Assembly (NCBI RefSeq): GCF_000344805.1
Contig: NC_020453.1
Location: 8,102,001-8,166,000, forward strand
DNA: 64,000 nt
DNA from: Bradyrhizobium oligotrophicum S58
GTDB lineage: Bacteria; Pseudomonadota; Alphaproteobacteria; Rhizobiales; Xanthobacteraceae
Direction of reading: 5' to 3'
The translations under genes and the position numbers were made by a program. A model generated the notes under the pieces. It was not told the origin of the DNA. It did no database searches and worked only from the letters and a program-made list of their open reading frames with translations. Positions 1 to 9,070 of the stretch are shown piece after piece. The first letter of the stretch is position 1; each line of letters opens with the position of its first letter.

Positions 1-548
1 GCCGCGCGCACCTGCGGATTGCGCCAGTTCAGGTCCGGCTGCTGCGCCAGGAAGGCGTGGTAGTAATACTGCCCGGTCGCGGCATCGAACTGCCATGCGC
101 TGCCGCCGAATTCCGACAGCCAGTTGTTGGGCGGCCCGCCGTCAGCAGCCGGATCGCGCCAGATGTACCAGTCGCGGCGCGGATCGTCGCGCGCACGCCG
201 CGCCTCTTGAAACCACGGATGCTGATCAGAGGTGTGGTTGGGCACGAGGTCGAGGATGACCTTGAGCCCGCCATCATGGGCTGCCTTCACCAGCGCGTCG
301 AAATCCGCCATCGTGCCGAACAGCGGATCGATGCCGGTGTAGTCGGCGATGTCGTAGCCGAAATCGGCCATCGGCGATGTGAAGATCGGTGACAGCCAGA
401 TCGCATCGACGCCGAGCGTCAACAGATATGGCAGGCGGTGGATGATGCCGGTGAGATCGCCGACCCCGTCGCCATCGCTGTCCTGGAACGAGCGCGGATA
501 GATCTGGTAGAAAATTCCCTCGCGCCACCAGGCGCCCCGCTCCGTCAT
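1..548 (-). CDS. GH13 alpha-glucosidase, N-terminal part (runs off window)
   Basis: Reading the reverse strand from the ATG at 548 gives an open frame of 182 codons that leaves the window without a stop. It starts MTERGAWWREGIFYQIYPRS, followed by the GH13 landmarks: a barrel start with WLSPIFTSP, then conserved region I as LDLVPNHTSDQHPWF, and the QPDLNWRNP segment before the edge. Family members cleave alpha-1,4 or alpha-1,6 glucosidic bonds of small oligosaccharides or interconvert trehalose, and are usually about 530 residues, so roughly one third is present. The catalytic Asp and Glu lie outside the window, so oligo-1,6-glucosidase and alpha-glucosidase cannot be separated. It is divergent from the MBL gene at 704. 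Confidence 0.9.
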   Translation of the reverse strand, partial: MTERGAWWREGIFYQIYPRSFQDSDGDGVGDLTGIIHRLPYLLTLGVDAIWLSPIFTSPMADFGYDIADYTGIDPLFGTMADFDALVKAAHDGGLKVILDLVPNHTSDQHPWFQEARRARDDPRRDWYIWRDPAADGGPPNNWLSEFGGSAWQFDAATGQYYYHAFLAQQPDLNWRNPQVRA

Positions 549-703
549 CTCGACAACTTTCCTGCTCGCGACCGTGCGGCCCAACGCAGGAACCGGCGGC
601 AGGTTCACGGCGCCCTGGCAGGGTCATCCCGGAGGAGGCTTCAAGCCCGGGGAGATGCGATGTTTTCCCTTGGCGCACTGCGAAAAATCGGCATGCTGGC
701 GCC

Positions 704-1372
704 ATGACCGAGCAGAACCAGACCAAGGCGAAGGCCGGCGCGATGATCGTGCCCGTCACGCCGTTCGAGCAGAACTGCACCATCCTGTGGTGCGAGGCCA
801 CCCGCAAGGCGATCGTGATCGATCCCGGCGGCGACGTGCCGAACATCCAGGCGGCGATCGCGCAAGCCAACGTCACCGTCGAGAAGATCTGGCTGACGCA
901 CGGCCACATCGATCACGTCGGCGGGGCGGCCGAGCTGCGCGATGCGCTGAAGGTGCCGATCGAAGGCCCACATGTCGCCGACAAGTTCCTGCTCGACAAT
1001 GTGGTGGCGAGCGGCGCGCGCTTCGGCATCACAGGCGTACGGGATTTCGCGCCGGATCGCTGGCTCGAGGAGGGCGACCGGGTCGAGATCGGCGAGCTCG
1101 CCTTTGACATTTTCCATTGCCCCGGGCATTCGCCGGGCAGCGTCGTGTTCTTCAATAAGGAGATGCGCTTCGCCCATGTCGGCGACGTGCTGTTCAACGG
1201 CTCGGTCGGCCGCACCGACCTTCCGGGCGGCAGTCATGAGACGCTGATCCGGTCGATCAAGGACAAGCTGCTGCCGCTCGGCGACGACATCGGCTTCATC
1301 TGCGGCCATGGTGCCGGATCGAGCTTCGGCCAGGAGCGGATGACGAACCCGTTCCTGACCGGCGAGGCCTGA
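704..1372 (+). CDS. MBL-fold metallo-hydrolase (glyoxalase II-like)
   Basis: A 222-residue metallo-beta-lactamase-fold protein. The zinc motif THGHIDHVGG places H66, H68, D70 and H71; further ligands are in CPGHSPGSVVFF and HVGDVLFNGSVGRTD, and the C-terminus has the ICGHGAGSSFGQE segment typical of the compact YcbL/GloB-like group. These enzymes hydrolyse thioesters such as S-lactoylglutathione or related small substrates in the cytoplasm; the exact substrate cannot be read from sequence. The ATG at 704 is preceded by weakly purine-rich DNA. It is divergent from the GH13 gene and convergent with the esterase downstream. Confidence 0.9.
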   Translation: MTEQNQTKAKAGAMIVPVTPFEQNCTILWCEATRKAIVIDPGGDVPNIQAAIAQANVTVEKIWLTHGHIDHVGGAAELRDALKVPIEGPHVADKFLLDNVVASGARFGITGVRDFAPDRWLEEGDRVEIGELAFDIFHCPGHSPGSVVFFNKEMRFAHVGDVLFNGSVGRTDLPGGSHETLIRSIKDKLLPLGDDIGFICGHGAGSSFGQERMTNPFLTGEA

Positions 1373-1420
1373 TCGCGCGTCCCTCGCGAGCGAGCTCTGA
1401 ACGGCTGCGGTTGCGGGCGT

Positions 1421-2896
1421 CTACTTCAGACCGGCGGCTTGCAGGGCGCGGTCGATCACGGCGGCGACGTCGATCGTCCGGCGCCGCGGCCTGGCGGTCG
1501 CGCCATTGCCGTTGATCGAGGCTTCGACGGTCGCCGACTCCAGCCGTTTCGGCTCCGGGGCCTTGGAGACGGCCACAAGCTTGGACTCCGGCTTCGGGTC
1601 AGGCCTGGGCTTGGCCGCTTTCCGCGACTCGGATGCCGGCGACTCCTGCGCGACCTTTGGCTGCGGGATCGCGGCGGATGCCGGTCCCGAGAGCAACATG
1701 CCGGTCGGCGATACTCTGGGCTCGACCACTTTGATCTCGGCTGGCTTGACGTCGACCGGCTCCGCAGCCGGCGACGGCGCGTCCGCGGCGCGTCGCAAGA
1801 TCTTGGTCAAGGCCGGCACCGCCGAGATCGGCGACACCTGCGGGATCAGCTTCGTGCTCGGCGATGTCGTGGCCGCCTTGAGCGGACGAATCCAATCAGT
1901 GACGCCGAAGAATTTCGCGATGTGATAGGATGAGGAAATGCCGGCCTCTAGCAGGAACGGCCCCGCCTTGCCGTAGCGCTTGTCGTTGGCCGCGATCCCG
2001 ATCGGCGTGCCATGCGCCATGTTGGTGATCGTGTAGGACTCGACGATCGGTTCGCCGTCGTCATTCCACCACAGCTGGCGCGGATAGCCGTCCACGACGG
2101 TTTTGGCCATCGGCGCCAGCGGCAGATGATGCAGGTCGAGCCATTGCTTGACGATCTCGCCGGCATTGTCCGGATGCACCGTGTAGTCGGCGGTGCCGTG
2201 CCACACCGACAGCTTCGGCCATTTGCCGCGATGATTCGATGCGCGTCGCACGAGATCGCCGAGCTCGCCTGCGGGACGCGCCGGCGGCATCCGCATCTGC
2301 AGGATCGCATCGCGCATGTTGCGGGCGGTGCCGAACGGCAGGCCTGCAATGATCGCGCCGGCCGCGAACAATTCGGGATGCGCCGACAGCATCGCCATGG
2401 TCATCGCGCCGCCCGCCGACAGGCCGGTGACGAAGATCCGGCGCGGATCGATCGCGCAATCCGCCACCATGCGCGCGATCATTTCGCGGATCGAGGCGAC
2501 CTCGCCCTGGCCGCGGCTGATGTCCTCGGACTGAAACCAGTTGAAGCAGCGCTGCGGATTGTTGACGCGCTGCTGCTCCGGCAACAGCAGCGCGAAGCCG
2601 AAATGTTTGGCGAGCGTCGACCAGCCGGCGCCGAGATCATATTCGGCGGCGCCCTGCCCGCAGCCATGCAGCACGACGACGAGCGGCGCCAGCGGCTGGC
2701 GCTGCGCCGGCACATAGGCGAACATCTTCAGCCGGCCGGGATTGGTGCCGAAGTTCTCGATTTCGATCAGCGGACACTCGGGCACGGGGCGCGGCTGGCG
2801 ATGGAAATCGCCAAATCCGGTGATGCCGTTCAGCTCCCGCAGCCGTCGCAAATACTCAACATTTTCGGCGAGGGACAACGGCAGCTCCTTCGGCAT
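1421..2896 (-). CDS. PHB depolymerase-family esterase
   Basis: A 491-residue alpha/beta hydrolase. The first 350 residues match the PHB-depolymerase/LpqC esterase type: VVVLHGCGQGAAEYD for the oxyanion region, the nucleophile elbow GLSAGGAMT, WHGTADYTVHPDNA with the acid residue, and NMAHGTPIG with the histidine. No clear signal peptide is visible, so an intracellular role on short-chain polyhydroxyalkanoate or other esters is possible. The last 140 residues are a Pro/Ala/Lys-rich low-complexity tail ending in a short helix (DVAAVIDRALQAAGL), an extension common in Bradyrhizobiaceae proteins of this group. It stands alone and converges with the MBL gene. Confidence 0.9.
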   Translation of the reverse strand: MPKELPLSLAENVEYLRRLRELNGITGFGDFHRQPRPVPECPLIEIENFGTNPGRLKMFAYVPAQRQPLAPLVVVLHGCGQGAAEYDLGAGWSTLAKHFGFALLLPEQQRVNNPQRCFNWFQSEDISRGQGEVASIREMIARMVADCAIDPRRIFVTGLSAGGAMTMAMLSAHPELFAAGAIIAGLPFGTARNMRDAILQMRMPPARPAGELGDLVRRASNHRGKWPKLSVWHGTADYTVHPDNAGEIVKQWLDLHHLPLAPMAKTVVDGYPRQLWWNDDGEPIVESYTITNMAHGTPIGIAANDKRYGKAGPFLLEAGISSSYHIAKFFGVTDWIRPLKAATTSPSTKLIPQVSPISAVPALTKILRRAADAPSPAAEPVDVKPAEIKVVEPRVSPTGMLLSGPASAAIPQPKVAQESPASESRKAAKPRPDPKPESKLVAVSKAPEPKRLESATVEASINGNGATARPRRRTIDVAAVIDRALQAAGLK

Positions 2897-3337
2897 TCAC
2901 GTATTCACGTCAGCGGGTAGACAATCCACCATCACCCAGATGGTTGCTGCAGTGCAAAAGAAAAAGCCCGCAGCGCCACGGAGGTCGGCAATATGATTGC
3001 GAATTTCGGTCTTGCTGCGATCTAAATGTCACGTGAAGGCGACGCATGACATTGCAGCGATCGAAAAGTGATACAAACACACTGATATCCCGGACAGCTT
3101 GAACATGAGCGATCGCGCAACCCATAGAGGCGATGACCGCAATTCTACTGCTCATCATCCTCGCCGAATCACGATCGGCCATGTCGCCGTGAAGTCTGAC
3201 GCATCGATCGCCGATCAGTAAACAACAAATGGCAGGCATGCACCGCTGCTGCGATCGCAGCAAGACGATTGCCTGACAACGATGCGCCATCTAGCCTGAT
3301 CAGCAAGCAACAACGAAAATTCCGCTGGGAGAAACAC
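2897..3337. other. Intergenic region, no gene seen
   Basis: This 441-bp gap separates the divergent esterase and flavin oxidoreductase genes and is visibly more AT-rich than its neighbours. Short open frames on the minus strand have no recognisable content or codon pattern. It must hold both promoters, but no strong consensus stands out. Confidence 0.5.
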
Positions 3338-4576
3338 ATGGCGCGGCTCAAATTCGGAGCCTTCCTCGCTCCGCATCATCCGATCGGCGAGCATCCGATG
3401 CTGCAATTCCGCCGCGACCTCGATCTCGTCGCGCAGCTCGACGCGCTCGGCTATGACGAGTTCTGGTGCGGCGAGCATCATTCGAGCGGCTGGGAGACGA
3501 TCGCTTCGCCCGAGATGTTTCTCGCCGCCGCAGGCGAGCGCACCAAGCGCATCAGGCTCGGCACCGGCGTGATCTCGCTGCCCTACCATCACCCCTACAA
3601 CGTCGCGCAGCGCATGGTGCAGCTCGACCACATGACCGGCGGCCGCGCAATCTTCGGCTCCGGTCCTGGCGCGCTCGCCTCGGATGCTCATACGCTGGGC
3701 ATCGATCCGATGACGCAGCGCGACCGCCAGGACGAGGCGATCGCTATCATCCGCCGACTGTTCAACGGCGAGCGCGTTACCGCCAAAACCGACTGGTTCA
3801 CGATGAACGATGCGGCCTTGCAGATACTTCCTCTGCAGGAGGAGATGCCGTTCGTCGTGGCCTCGCAGATCTCACCGTCCGGCATGACCCTCGCCGGCAA
3901 ATACGGCATCGGCATCATCTCGCTCGGCTCGATGTCGACGCAGGGGCTGATGGCGCTGCCGCAGCAATGGGAGTTCGCCGAGGACGCCGCGAAGAAGCAC
4001 GGCACCAATGTGAGCCGCGCCAACTGGCGCGTGCTGCTGTCCTGGCACATCGCCGAGACCCGCGAGCAGGCGCGGCGCGAGGCCGGCCCCGGGCTGATGC
4101 GCTGGCACAACGAGTATACGGTCGGCACCTTGATGCGGCCGGGGCTGAAGCCGTTCGCCTCGCCAGATGAAGCCGTCGACAAGACCGCCTTTGTCGAGGG
4201 CGCGGCATCGACGATCGGCACGCCCGACGATCTCGTCAGGACGATCAAGACCCTGATGCAGGTGTCCGGCGGCGTCGGCCACATCATCGGCTTCGTGCAC
4301 GACTGGGCCAATCCGGAAAACACCCGGCGCAGCTGGGACATGGTTGCGCGCTACGTCGTGCCGGAGATCAACGGCTACATCGACGGCCTGCGTCGCTCGC
4401 AAAAATTCGTCATCGAGAACCGCGCCATCTTCGAGCGCGCCGGCCAAGCCGTGATGGCCAAGATCATGGACAACGACAAGGCCGCCGCCGCGCTGTCACA
4501 GACCGGCCCGGGCCGCGTCGCGATCCCAGCCGTCAATGCGCCGGACCTGCAGGAGGCGGCGAAGCAAAGGGGATGA
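3338..4576 (+). CDS. LLM-class flavin-dependent oxidoreductase
   Basis: A 412-residue bacterial-luciferase-like monooxygenase. I start it at MARLKFGAFLAPHHP because a GGGAGA purine run sits just upstream, although the frame stays open further 5'. Family marks are the N-terminal FGAFLAPHHPIGEHP strand, YDEFWCGEHHSSGWE, RIRLGTGVISLPYHHPYNVA, and GRAIFGSGPGAL. These enzymes use reduced FMN supplied by a reductase to oxidise aldehydes, sulfonates or similar compounds. No reductase or transporter lies nearby, so the substrate is unknown. Confidence 0.92.
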   Translation: MARLKFGAFLAPHHPIGEHPMLQFRRDLDLVAQLDALGYDEFWCGEHHSSGWETIASPEMFLAAAGERTKRIRLGTGVISLPYHHPYNVAQRMVQLDHMTGGRAIFGSGPGALASDAHTLGIDPMTQRDRQDEAIAIIRRLFNGERVTAKTDWFTMNDAALQILPLQEEMPFVVASQISPSGMTLAGKYGIGIISLGSMSTQGLMALPQQWEFAEDAAKKHGTNVSRANWRVLLSWHIAETREQARREAGPGLMRWHNEYTVGTLMRPGLKPFASPDEAVDKTAFVEGAASTIGTPDDLVRTIKTLMQVSGGVGHIIGFVHDWANPENTRRSWDMVARYVVPEINGYIDGLRRSQKFVIENRAIFERAGQAVMAKIMDNDKAAAALSQTGPGRVAIPAVNAPDLQEAAKQRG

Positions 4577-4920
4577 GGGATGCGGCACTCAGCTCCGCAA
4601 GGCGGCCGGAACATTGGCTCGGCGTAGTTTGAGCCTGCCGTAGTCGCGCAAAGAGTGCCGCATTGAGCCTCACCATCGGCCCGAGGATTGCGCTCCCTCG
4701 TGACAGCCAAGAAGCGGCCGTGACGAGGAGCGCACAATCTCTCCTCCGTCATTGCGAGCGCAGCGAAGCAATCCAGAGTCCCGCCCACCACCCTGGATTG
4801 CTTCGCTGCGCTCGCAATGACGGCTGGGGCGACGATCACGCCACGAGCCCGGCCTCGACGCCTACGCCTTGCCCCGGGGACGATGGGGATAGCAGTAGTA
4901 ACTCGATCCCCCCTTGTACC
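4577..4920. other. Intergenic region with a long palindromic repeat
   Basis: No coding sequence is supported in this 344-bp gap between the flavin oxidoreductase and the response regulator. Its main content is the 31-bp-arm inverted repeat listed separately. Confidence 0.5.
4746..4823. repeat. Inverted repeat, 31-bp arms (REP/RPE-like)
   Basis: Arms at 4746-4776 and 4793-4823 are perfect reverse complements, containing CATTGCGAGCGCAGCGAAGC, with a 16-bp loop. Such CATTGCGAGCGNAGCGAAGCAATCC palindromes are dispersed in many alphaproteobacterial genomes. It lies between convergent genes and might serve as a bidirectional terminator. Confidence 0.85.
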
Positions 4921-5331
4921 TTACCTCACCGCCGCGACGAGGCGCTCGCAGTCGGCGAGCGTCGCGATCTGCTTCAGCGTCTCGCGCAGCGCCGGCAGGT
5001 CGACCGGTTTCTGGAATTGCGGGTAGACGACAAGGCCAAGCACGGTGGCGAGGCGAACATGCTCTTCGCGCGTGCCGTCCTCGGCGCCACTGATGAAGAT
5101 CACCGGGGTGCGCGATTTCAGCTCGTTGAGCAGCAGCAGGACGTCGGCGCCGCATCGCTCACCCAACGACAGATCCAATGTGATGCAGTCGAACGTCCGC
5201 TGCCGCAGCATCTCGGCCGCCGCCTCGACCGACGTCACGCAGGTCGCCTCGTAGCCGCACTGCGCGGCGATCTTGCGCAGGATCGAGAGATGAACCTCGG
5301 TATCCTCGATCACCAGCAACTGATTGCTCAT
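4921..5331 (-). CDS. Single-domain response regulator
   Basis: A 136-residue stand-alone receiver domain starting MSNQLLVIEDTEVH. The acidic pair is E9/D10, the phospho-acceptor is D53 in ITLDLSLG, the conserved Ser is S81 in FISGAED, and the Lys is K108 in FQKPV. There is no output domain, so it acts by protein contact, CheY-style, or as a phosphorelay intermediate. The frame is open about 70 codons upstream of this start but that part shows no receiver homology. No cognate kinase is adjacent; the kinase at 15336 is 10 kb away. Confidence 0.88.
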   Translation of the reverse strand: MSNQLLVIEDTEVHLSILRKIAAQCGYEATCVTSVEAAAEMLRQRTFDCITLDLSLGERCGADVLLLLNELKSRTPVIFISGAEDGTREEHVRLATVLGLVVYPQFQKPVDLPALRETLKQIATLADCERLVAAVR

Positions 5332-5461
5332 GCCTTGGCCCTCGTTGCCATTTCGCCAGACCTTCAGGTCTGGCTGTTCGTAAGGGGGCGCCGATGGCCG
5401 TGAGGTAAAGATCCTGGCCCGTAGATCTACGGAGCTGCGGGCGGGACGCGCGGCTCCAAGT

Positions 5462-5887
5462 CTACGACGATCGCGCCCGGAGTTGCGCCAGATCGTCGAG
5501 GATGACGCAGTCCGGTCCCGGCCCGCCGGCGCAGGATGCATCGCAATTGGTGACGAAGGCGGCCATGCTGCGCTCCAGCGCTTTCAATTCGGCAAGCTTG
5601 GCCCGCACGGCGTCGAGATGCGTCTGCGCGAGATCGCGCGCGCCGACACACGAGCTCGCCGGATTGCGAACCAGCGCCATGAGCTCGCGCACCTGGTCGA
5701 TCGAGAAGCCGAACGCGCGGCATCGCCGGATGAAGGTGAGGCTCCTGACGTCGCCCTCGCCATAGATGCGCTGGTTGCCGGACTGGCCGCCGGCGGACGG
5801 CAGCAGCCCGATCTCCTCGTAGTAGCGAATGGTCGGCGCATTTGTGCCGGTGAGCTTCGCCAAGGCTCCGATCTTCAGGGACGTCAT
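5462..5887 (-). CDS. MerR-family regulator with metal-type cysteines
   Basis: A 141-residue MerR protein. The N-terminal winged helix (KIGALAKLTGTNAPTIRYYE, then GNQRIYGEGDV) is followed by a long dimerisation helix. Cysteines at 80, 115, 119 and 127 match in spacing the Hg(II)-binding C82, C117 and C126 of Tn501 MerR, so a soft metal ion is the likely inducer. It faces a promoter with the 19-bp spacer typical of MerR targets and is divergent from a Cys-rich membrane protein. I infer that it activates that gene on metal binding; mercury versus another thiophilic metal cannot be settled here. Confidence 0.88.
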   Translation of the reverse strand: MTSLKIGALAKLTGTNAPTIRYYEEIGLLPSAGGQSGNQRIYGEGDVRSLTFIRRCRAFGFSIDQVRELMALVRNPASSCVGARDLAQTHLDAVRAKLAELKALERSMAAFVTNCDASCAGGPGPDCVILDDLAQLRARSS

Positions 5888-5915
5888 CACGGTCGATCCA
5901 TGCTCGAATTTCCGC

Positions 5916-5946
5916 TTGAAGCTCAAGCTACTTGAGCCTGTACGGT
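5916..5946 (+). promoter_or_regulatory. MerR-type promoter/operator
   Basis: A -35 box TTGAAG (5916-5921) and a -10-like TACGGT (5941-5946) are separated by 19 bp, longer than the optimal 17. A dyad CTCAAG-CTA-CTTGAG (5922-5936) fills the spacer. This is the classical MerR arrangement in which the regulator untwists an over-long spacer. It reads toward the gene at 5975. Confidence 0.8.
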
Positions 5947-5974
5947 CGCGGCAACTCACATCAAGGAGATGCCG

Positions 5975-6694
5975 ATGTCGACCGCCGAAGCCCCCGTTAT
6001 TGCCTGCACGCTGACGTCAGGAGCGATGAAGGACCGCATGGCGCGGATCGCGGCCCTCAACCGCGACGCGCTGTTTCATCACGAGCGCGACGATCTCGTG
6101 CTGCGGCTGACTTACGCGCCGGAGGCCTCGCCGCGCGTGCAGCGGCTCGTGAACGCCGAGCAGAGCTGCTGCGCCTTCCTCGCGTTCGATCTGCAGGAAT
6201 CGCCGGGCGCGCTGAACCTGACGATCACGGCGCCGGAGCGCGCGCGCGACGCGGCGGATGCGCTGTTCGAGACGTTCCTGTCCGGCGCACCGGCATCGCC
6301 GCCCGCGGCATCGTCCTGCGCGTGTGCGACAACCAAGCGACCAACAGCCAAGCTGCTCGGCCCGCGGGCAGCCGGCGCCACCGCCATGACCCTGTCGACC
6401 GGCGCCGTCGCATGCGGGGCCTGCTGCGTGCTGCCGTTCACGCTGCCCGCGGCCTTGCTCGCCGGCAGCGGCTCGCTGCTATCGACCCTGGTGCACATGC
6501 ATTGGTGGATGACGGGGCTTTCGGTGCTGGCGGTGGTGGGCGCATGGGGATGGCTCGTCTGGCAGGTCCGCCGAACGGGATTCAGACCAGCGACGGCCAC
6601 CCTGGTGACGTTGAGCGCATCGACGCTGTTCATGACGATTGCGTTGATGTGGCCGCTGATCGAGAAGCCGCTGATCCGCGCACTGCGCGTCTAG
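5975..6694 (+). CDS. Cys-rich membrane protein under MerR control
   Basis: A 239-residue protein. An ATG six bases upstream abuts the AAGGAG ribosome site, so the second ATG at 5975 is preferred. The N-terminal 100 residues look soluble and carry the pair [12 protein letters not shown]; a Cys pair CAC sits near residue 107; the C-terminal half has three or four hydrophobic segments, the first holding [17 protein letters not shown] vicinal CC in a first membrane helix recalls mercury transporters such as MerT/MerF, but overall I do not recognise the family. The MerR-type promoter argues for a metal uptake or resistance role. Confidence 0.75.
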   Translation: MSTAEAPVIACTLTSGAMKDRMARIAALNRDALFHHERDDLVLRLTYAPEASPRVQRLVNAEQSCCAFLAFDLQESPGALNLTITAPERARDAADALFETFLSGAPASPPAASSCACATTKRPTAKLLGPRAAGATAMTLSTGAVACGACCVLPFTLPAALLAGSGSLLSTLVHMHWWMTGLSVLAVVGAWGWLVWQVRRTGFRPATATLVTLSASTLFMTIALMWPLIEKPLIRALRV

Positions 6695-6750
6695 ATCACG
6701 GATCGCGCGGCCTTCGAACGGCAGGGATGGCGCGGAGGACGTCGACAGTC

Positions 6751-7074
6751 ATGAGGACCGCACTGATCTACATCGGCGCAGCCATCACCGAGATCGGCGG
6801 CTGCTTCGCCCTCTGGAGCTGGCTGCGCCTCGGGAAACCCGCGTGGTGGCTGTTTCCCGGACTGCTCTCGCTTGCGGCCTTCGCGTCCCTGCTGACGCTG
6901 GCCGACAGCGATGTCGCTGGCCGCGCCTACGCCACCTATGGCGGCATCTACATCGCAGCGTCGCTCGCCTGGCTATGGACGATCGAAGGCGCGCGTCCGG
7001 ACCGGTGGGACGTCGCGGGAGCGTGCGTCTGCCTGATCGGTGCAGCCATCATCCTGTGGGGTCCGCGAGGCTGA
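6751..7074 (+). CDS. YnfA-family (SMR-like) membrane protein
   Basis: A 107-residue integral membrane protein with four predicted helices. It matches the YnfA/UPF0060 type: [21 protein letters not shown] at the start, [18 protein letters not shown] in the middle, and a final helix ending IILWGPRG. YnfA proteins belong to the small-multidrug-resistance superfamily; transport function is only partly established. The 56-bp gap after the MerR-controlled membrane protein allows co-transcription, but that is inference. Confidence 0.88.
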   Translation: MRTALIYIGAAITEIGGCFALWSWLRLGKPAWWLFPGLLSLAAFASLLTLADSDVAGRAYATYGGIYIAASLAWLWTIEGARPDRWDVAGACVCLIGAAIILWGPRG

Positions 7075-7615
7075 CGCGGGCAATGGATCTGACGCAGCCT
7101 GAAATCATGCGTGTCCGCCTGCGCTCGCGGCGGCGATGATGGCGCTCCAGCTATCCCGATGAGCCCTTGAGCGAGGGATGAGGCTGATGCCCTCGCCCTC
7201 CCACCTTCGTCATCCCCGGCAAGCCGCCGGCAGCGCAGAAGCGCTGGCGGCGACGCCGACCCGGGATCCATAGCCGTGACGCCGGTAGGAGGCATGATCG
7301 TCACGACCAGCCGTCGTCCCACACCCGCCCGTGGCTGGATCCCGGCTCTGCGCCCCGCAGTCGCTGCATGAGCTCAGCGCTTGGCCGGGACGACACCTGT
7401 TGTCCGGAGGCGGCCATCACTCACAGCGGAATGTCGCCGGTGCCACGCCTCGGCTGAGCTGCTGCAAGCTTTAGCCGCCGTGACCTCGCAGTGTCCCGTG
7501 GGCCACACTGCGAACTTTTTGGCTCGGTATTCCATGATGCAATTGTGGCACTGACTACAACCAGCGATGGTGGCGCCGATCGCGTCGAATCGACGTCGCG
7601 CGCTGGGGCAAGGCA
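7075..7615. other. Intergenic region with imperfect inverted repeats
   Basis: No gene is supported in this 541-bp stretch. Between about 7210 and 7395 it contains two facing repeat-like blocks, one with CCGGGATCCATAGCC and the other with GGCTGGATCCCGG, flanked by TCATCCCCGGC and GGCCGGGACGA. This is a dispersed-palindrome structure of the kind common between Bradyrhizobium genes. Confidence 0.5.
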
Positions 7616-8431
7616 TTGACGAAATCAAGGGCATTGGCGACTGCAGCGGCACTGATGAGCGTCGTGCTCGCGGGCTCGGCGCTGGCGGCCGACCTGGCTG
7701 TCAAAGCGCCGCCGGTGGCCGCGCCATCATGGACCGGCTTCTACGCCGGCGTGTCGGTCGGCGGGCGCTGGGCCGACAATGACTGGCGGACCAGCGATAT
7801 CGCCCCGGCTTTTGGCGCTGGCACGTTCGTCCCGACGGCCGGCACCAGCGGCCCGATCGATAGCGTCGCCGCCAGGATCGGCGGCTATCTCGGAATCAAC
7901 TGGCAATTCGGGCCCACCTGGGTCGCGGGCCTCGAAGGCGACTTCGGCTGGGCCGACAACAACAAGACCGCGAGTCCTCTGCCGGGCACGGCCGGGCTGT
8001 TCTTCGGCACCCCGATGGTTGGCCTGCCCGCCGGCTCGGTCAAGGACAGCTGGGACGGCAGCGTGCGCGCCCGGCTCGGTTATCTGGTCGCGCCCGATAC
8101 GCTGGTCTATGGCAGCGGCGGCGTGGCGTGGCAGCGCGTGGAACTGAACGCCAACTGCGCCCTCGTTCCGGGCAACGCCTTCTGCTTCGGCAATCCACAC
8201 AACGAGACCTTCGGCTCGACCCGGGTCGGCTGGACCGCCGGCGGCGGCATCGAGCACATGATCGGCGGCCACTGGATCGTGCGCGCCGACTATCGCTACG
8301 CCGATTTCGGCACCTGGACCCAGACCTTCTTCATCCCCGGCGGCGTCGGCCCCGGCTTCGACGACCGCTTCACCGCCCACGTGACGACGCGCACCCACAC
8401 CGCCACCATCGGACTCGCGTATAAGTTCTGA
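7616..8431 (+). CDS. Outer-membrane beta-barrel protein (Omp25/31-like)
   Basis: A 271-residue porin-like protein. It appears to start at TTG (7616), giving a signal peptide that ends ALAADLAVKAPP; an internal ATG at 7655 would truncate the signal peptide. The mature part begins SWTGFYAGVSVGGRW, the hallmark of the rhizobial/Brucella Omp25-Omp31 group, with repeated amphipathic strands (GWTAGGGIEHMIGGHWIVRADYRY in part) and a terminal aromatic strand ending LAYKF, the usual barrel-assembly signal. Likely role: envelope structure or small-solute passage. Confidence 0.88.
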   Translation: MTKSRALATAAALMSVVLAGSALAADLAVKAPPVAAPSWTGFYAGVSVGGRWADNDWRTSDIAPAFGAGTFVPTAGTSGPIDSVAARIGGYLGINWQFGPTWVAGLEGDFGWADNNKTASPLPGTAGLFFGTPMVGLPAGSVKDSWDGSVRARLGYLVAPDTLVYGSGGVAWQRVELNANCALVPGNAFCFGNPHNETFGSTRVGWTAGGGIEHMIGGHWIVRADYRYADFGTWTQTFFIPGGVGPGFDDRFTAHVTTRTHTATIGLAYKF

Positions 8432-8543
8432 GACGCGGTTGGTCGTAAAGCGAGCCGTCTGCACTCGCCGACGAAAGTGAGCGCAGCAAACCATAGGGAC
8501 GACGAGGCTTGGCTCCAAACGCCCGGGCGCTAGTTTGGGCGCC

Positions 8544-8855
8544 ATGCCCGCTGCCAAACCTCAGTGCCGTCCACAGCCGCCCGCTCCCTTGTCTGCAGAT
8601 GACATCATTGTCATCAAGGACACGATCAAGCGGTTCTATGGCGACGACGCGATCGTCCGCAACTTCGGCCCAGACCCGGCCCGCCTGCAGTTGTACGTCG
8701 AGACCAGCCGCGACATAGGAGCGGCGAGATACGACTGCCTCGGCGTCTTGATGAACCGAATCGACCGGGATCAGATCGCCCTCGAGGTGACGCGGCGGGG
8801 CACACGGATCTACGGCCACGGAAAGCTCGCCTACCGTCAAGGCGTCGCGCTTTGA
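8544..8855 (+). CDS. Conserved hypothetical protein
   Basis: A 103-residue protein; ATG at 8544 is preferred over a TTG nine bases earlier. After a Pro-rich start, the region from LSADDIIVIKDTIKRFYGDDA to the end looks like one small folded domain with charged strands (RLQLYVETS, IALEVTRRGTRIYGHGKLAYRQG). I do not recognise the family. It stands between the barrel protein and a small gene, on the same strand. Confidence 0.6.
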   Translation: MPAAKPQCRPQPPAPLSADDIIVIKDTIKRFYGDDAIVRNFGPDPARLQLYVETSRDIGAARYDCLGVLMNRIDRDQIALEVTRRGTRIYGHGKLAYRQGVAL

Positions 8856-9023
8856 AAATCGAGGCCTTGAGGCGAACCGACGGCGCGCGCGACGCGACCA
8901 CGCGCGACCGACGACGCATCGGCGATCGGGCGTCACGAGGATTTTCTTAACCCGACCCTGCCATCCTCGCGGCAAATCGAGCACGGTCTGCAAGGGACCG
9001 CTCGCGCGTGTGATGCGCCAGGC

Positions 9024-9052
9024 AGCCCGCCGTCTCGACCCGGCGGGCTTTT
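9024..9052 (+). terminator. Hairpin followed by T-run
   Basis: AGCCCGCCG (9024-9032) and CGGCGGGCT (9041-9049) form a perfect nine-pair stem with an eight-base loop, followed by TTTT. This is the shape of an intrinsic terminator. It sits 19 bp before the small gene at 9071, so it may end a short leader RNA rather than the gene at 8544. Confidence 0.75.
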
Positions 9053-9070
9053 CCGCGAGAAAGGTCGCAA

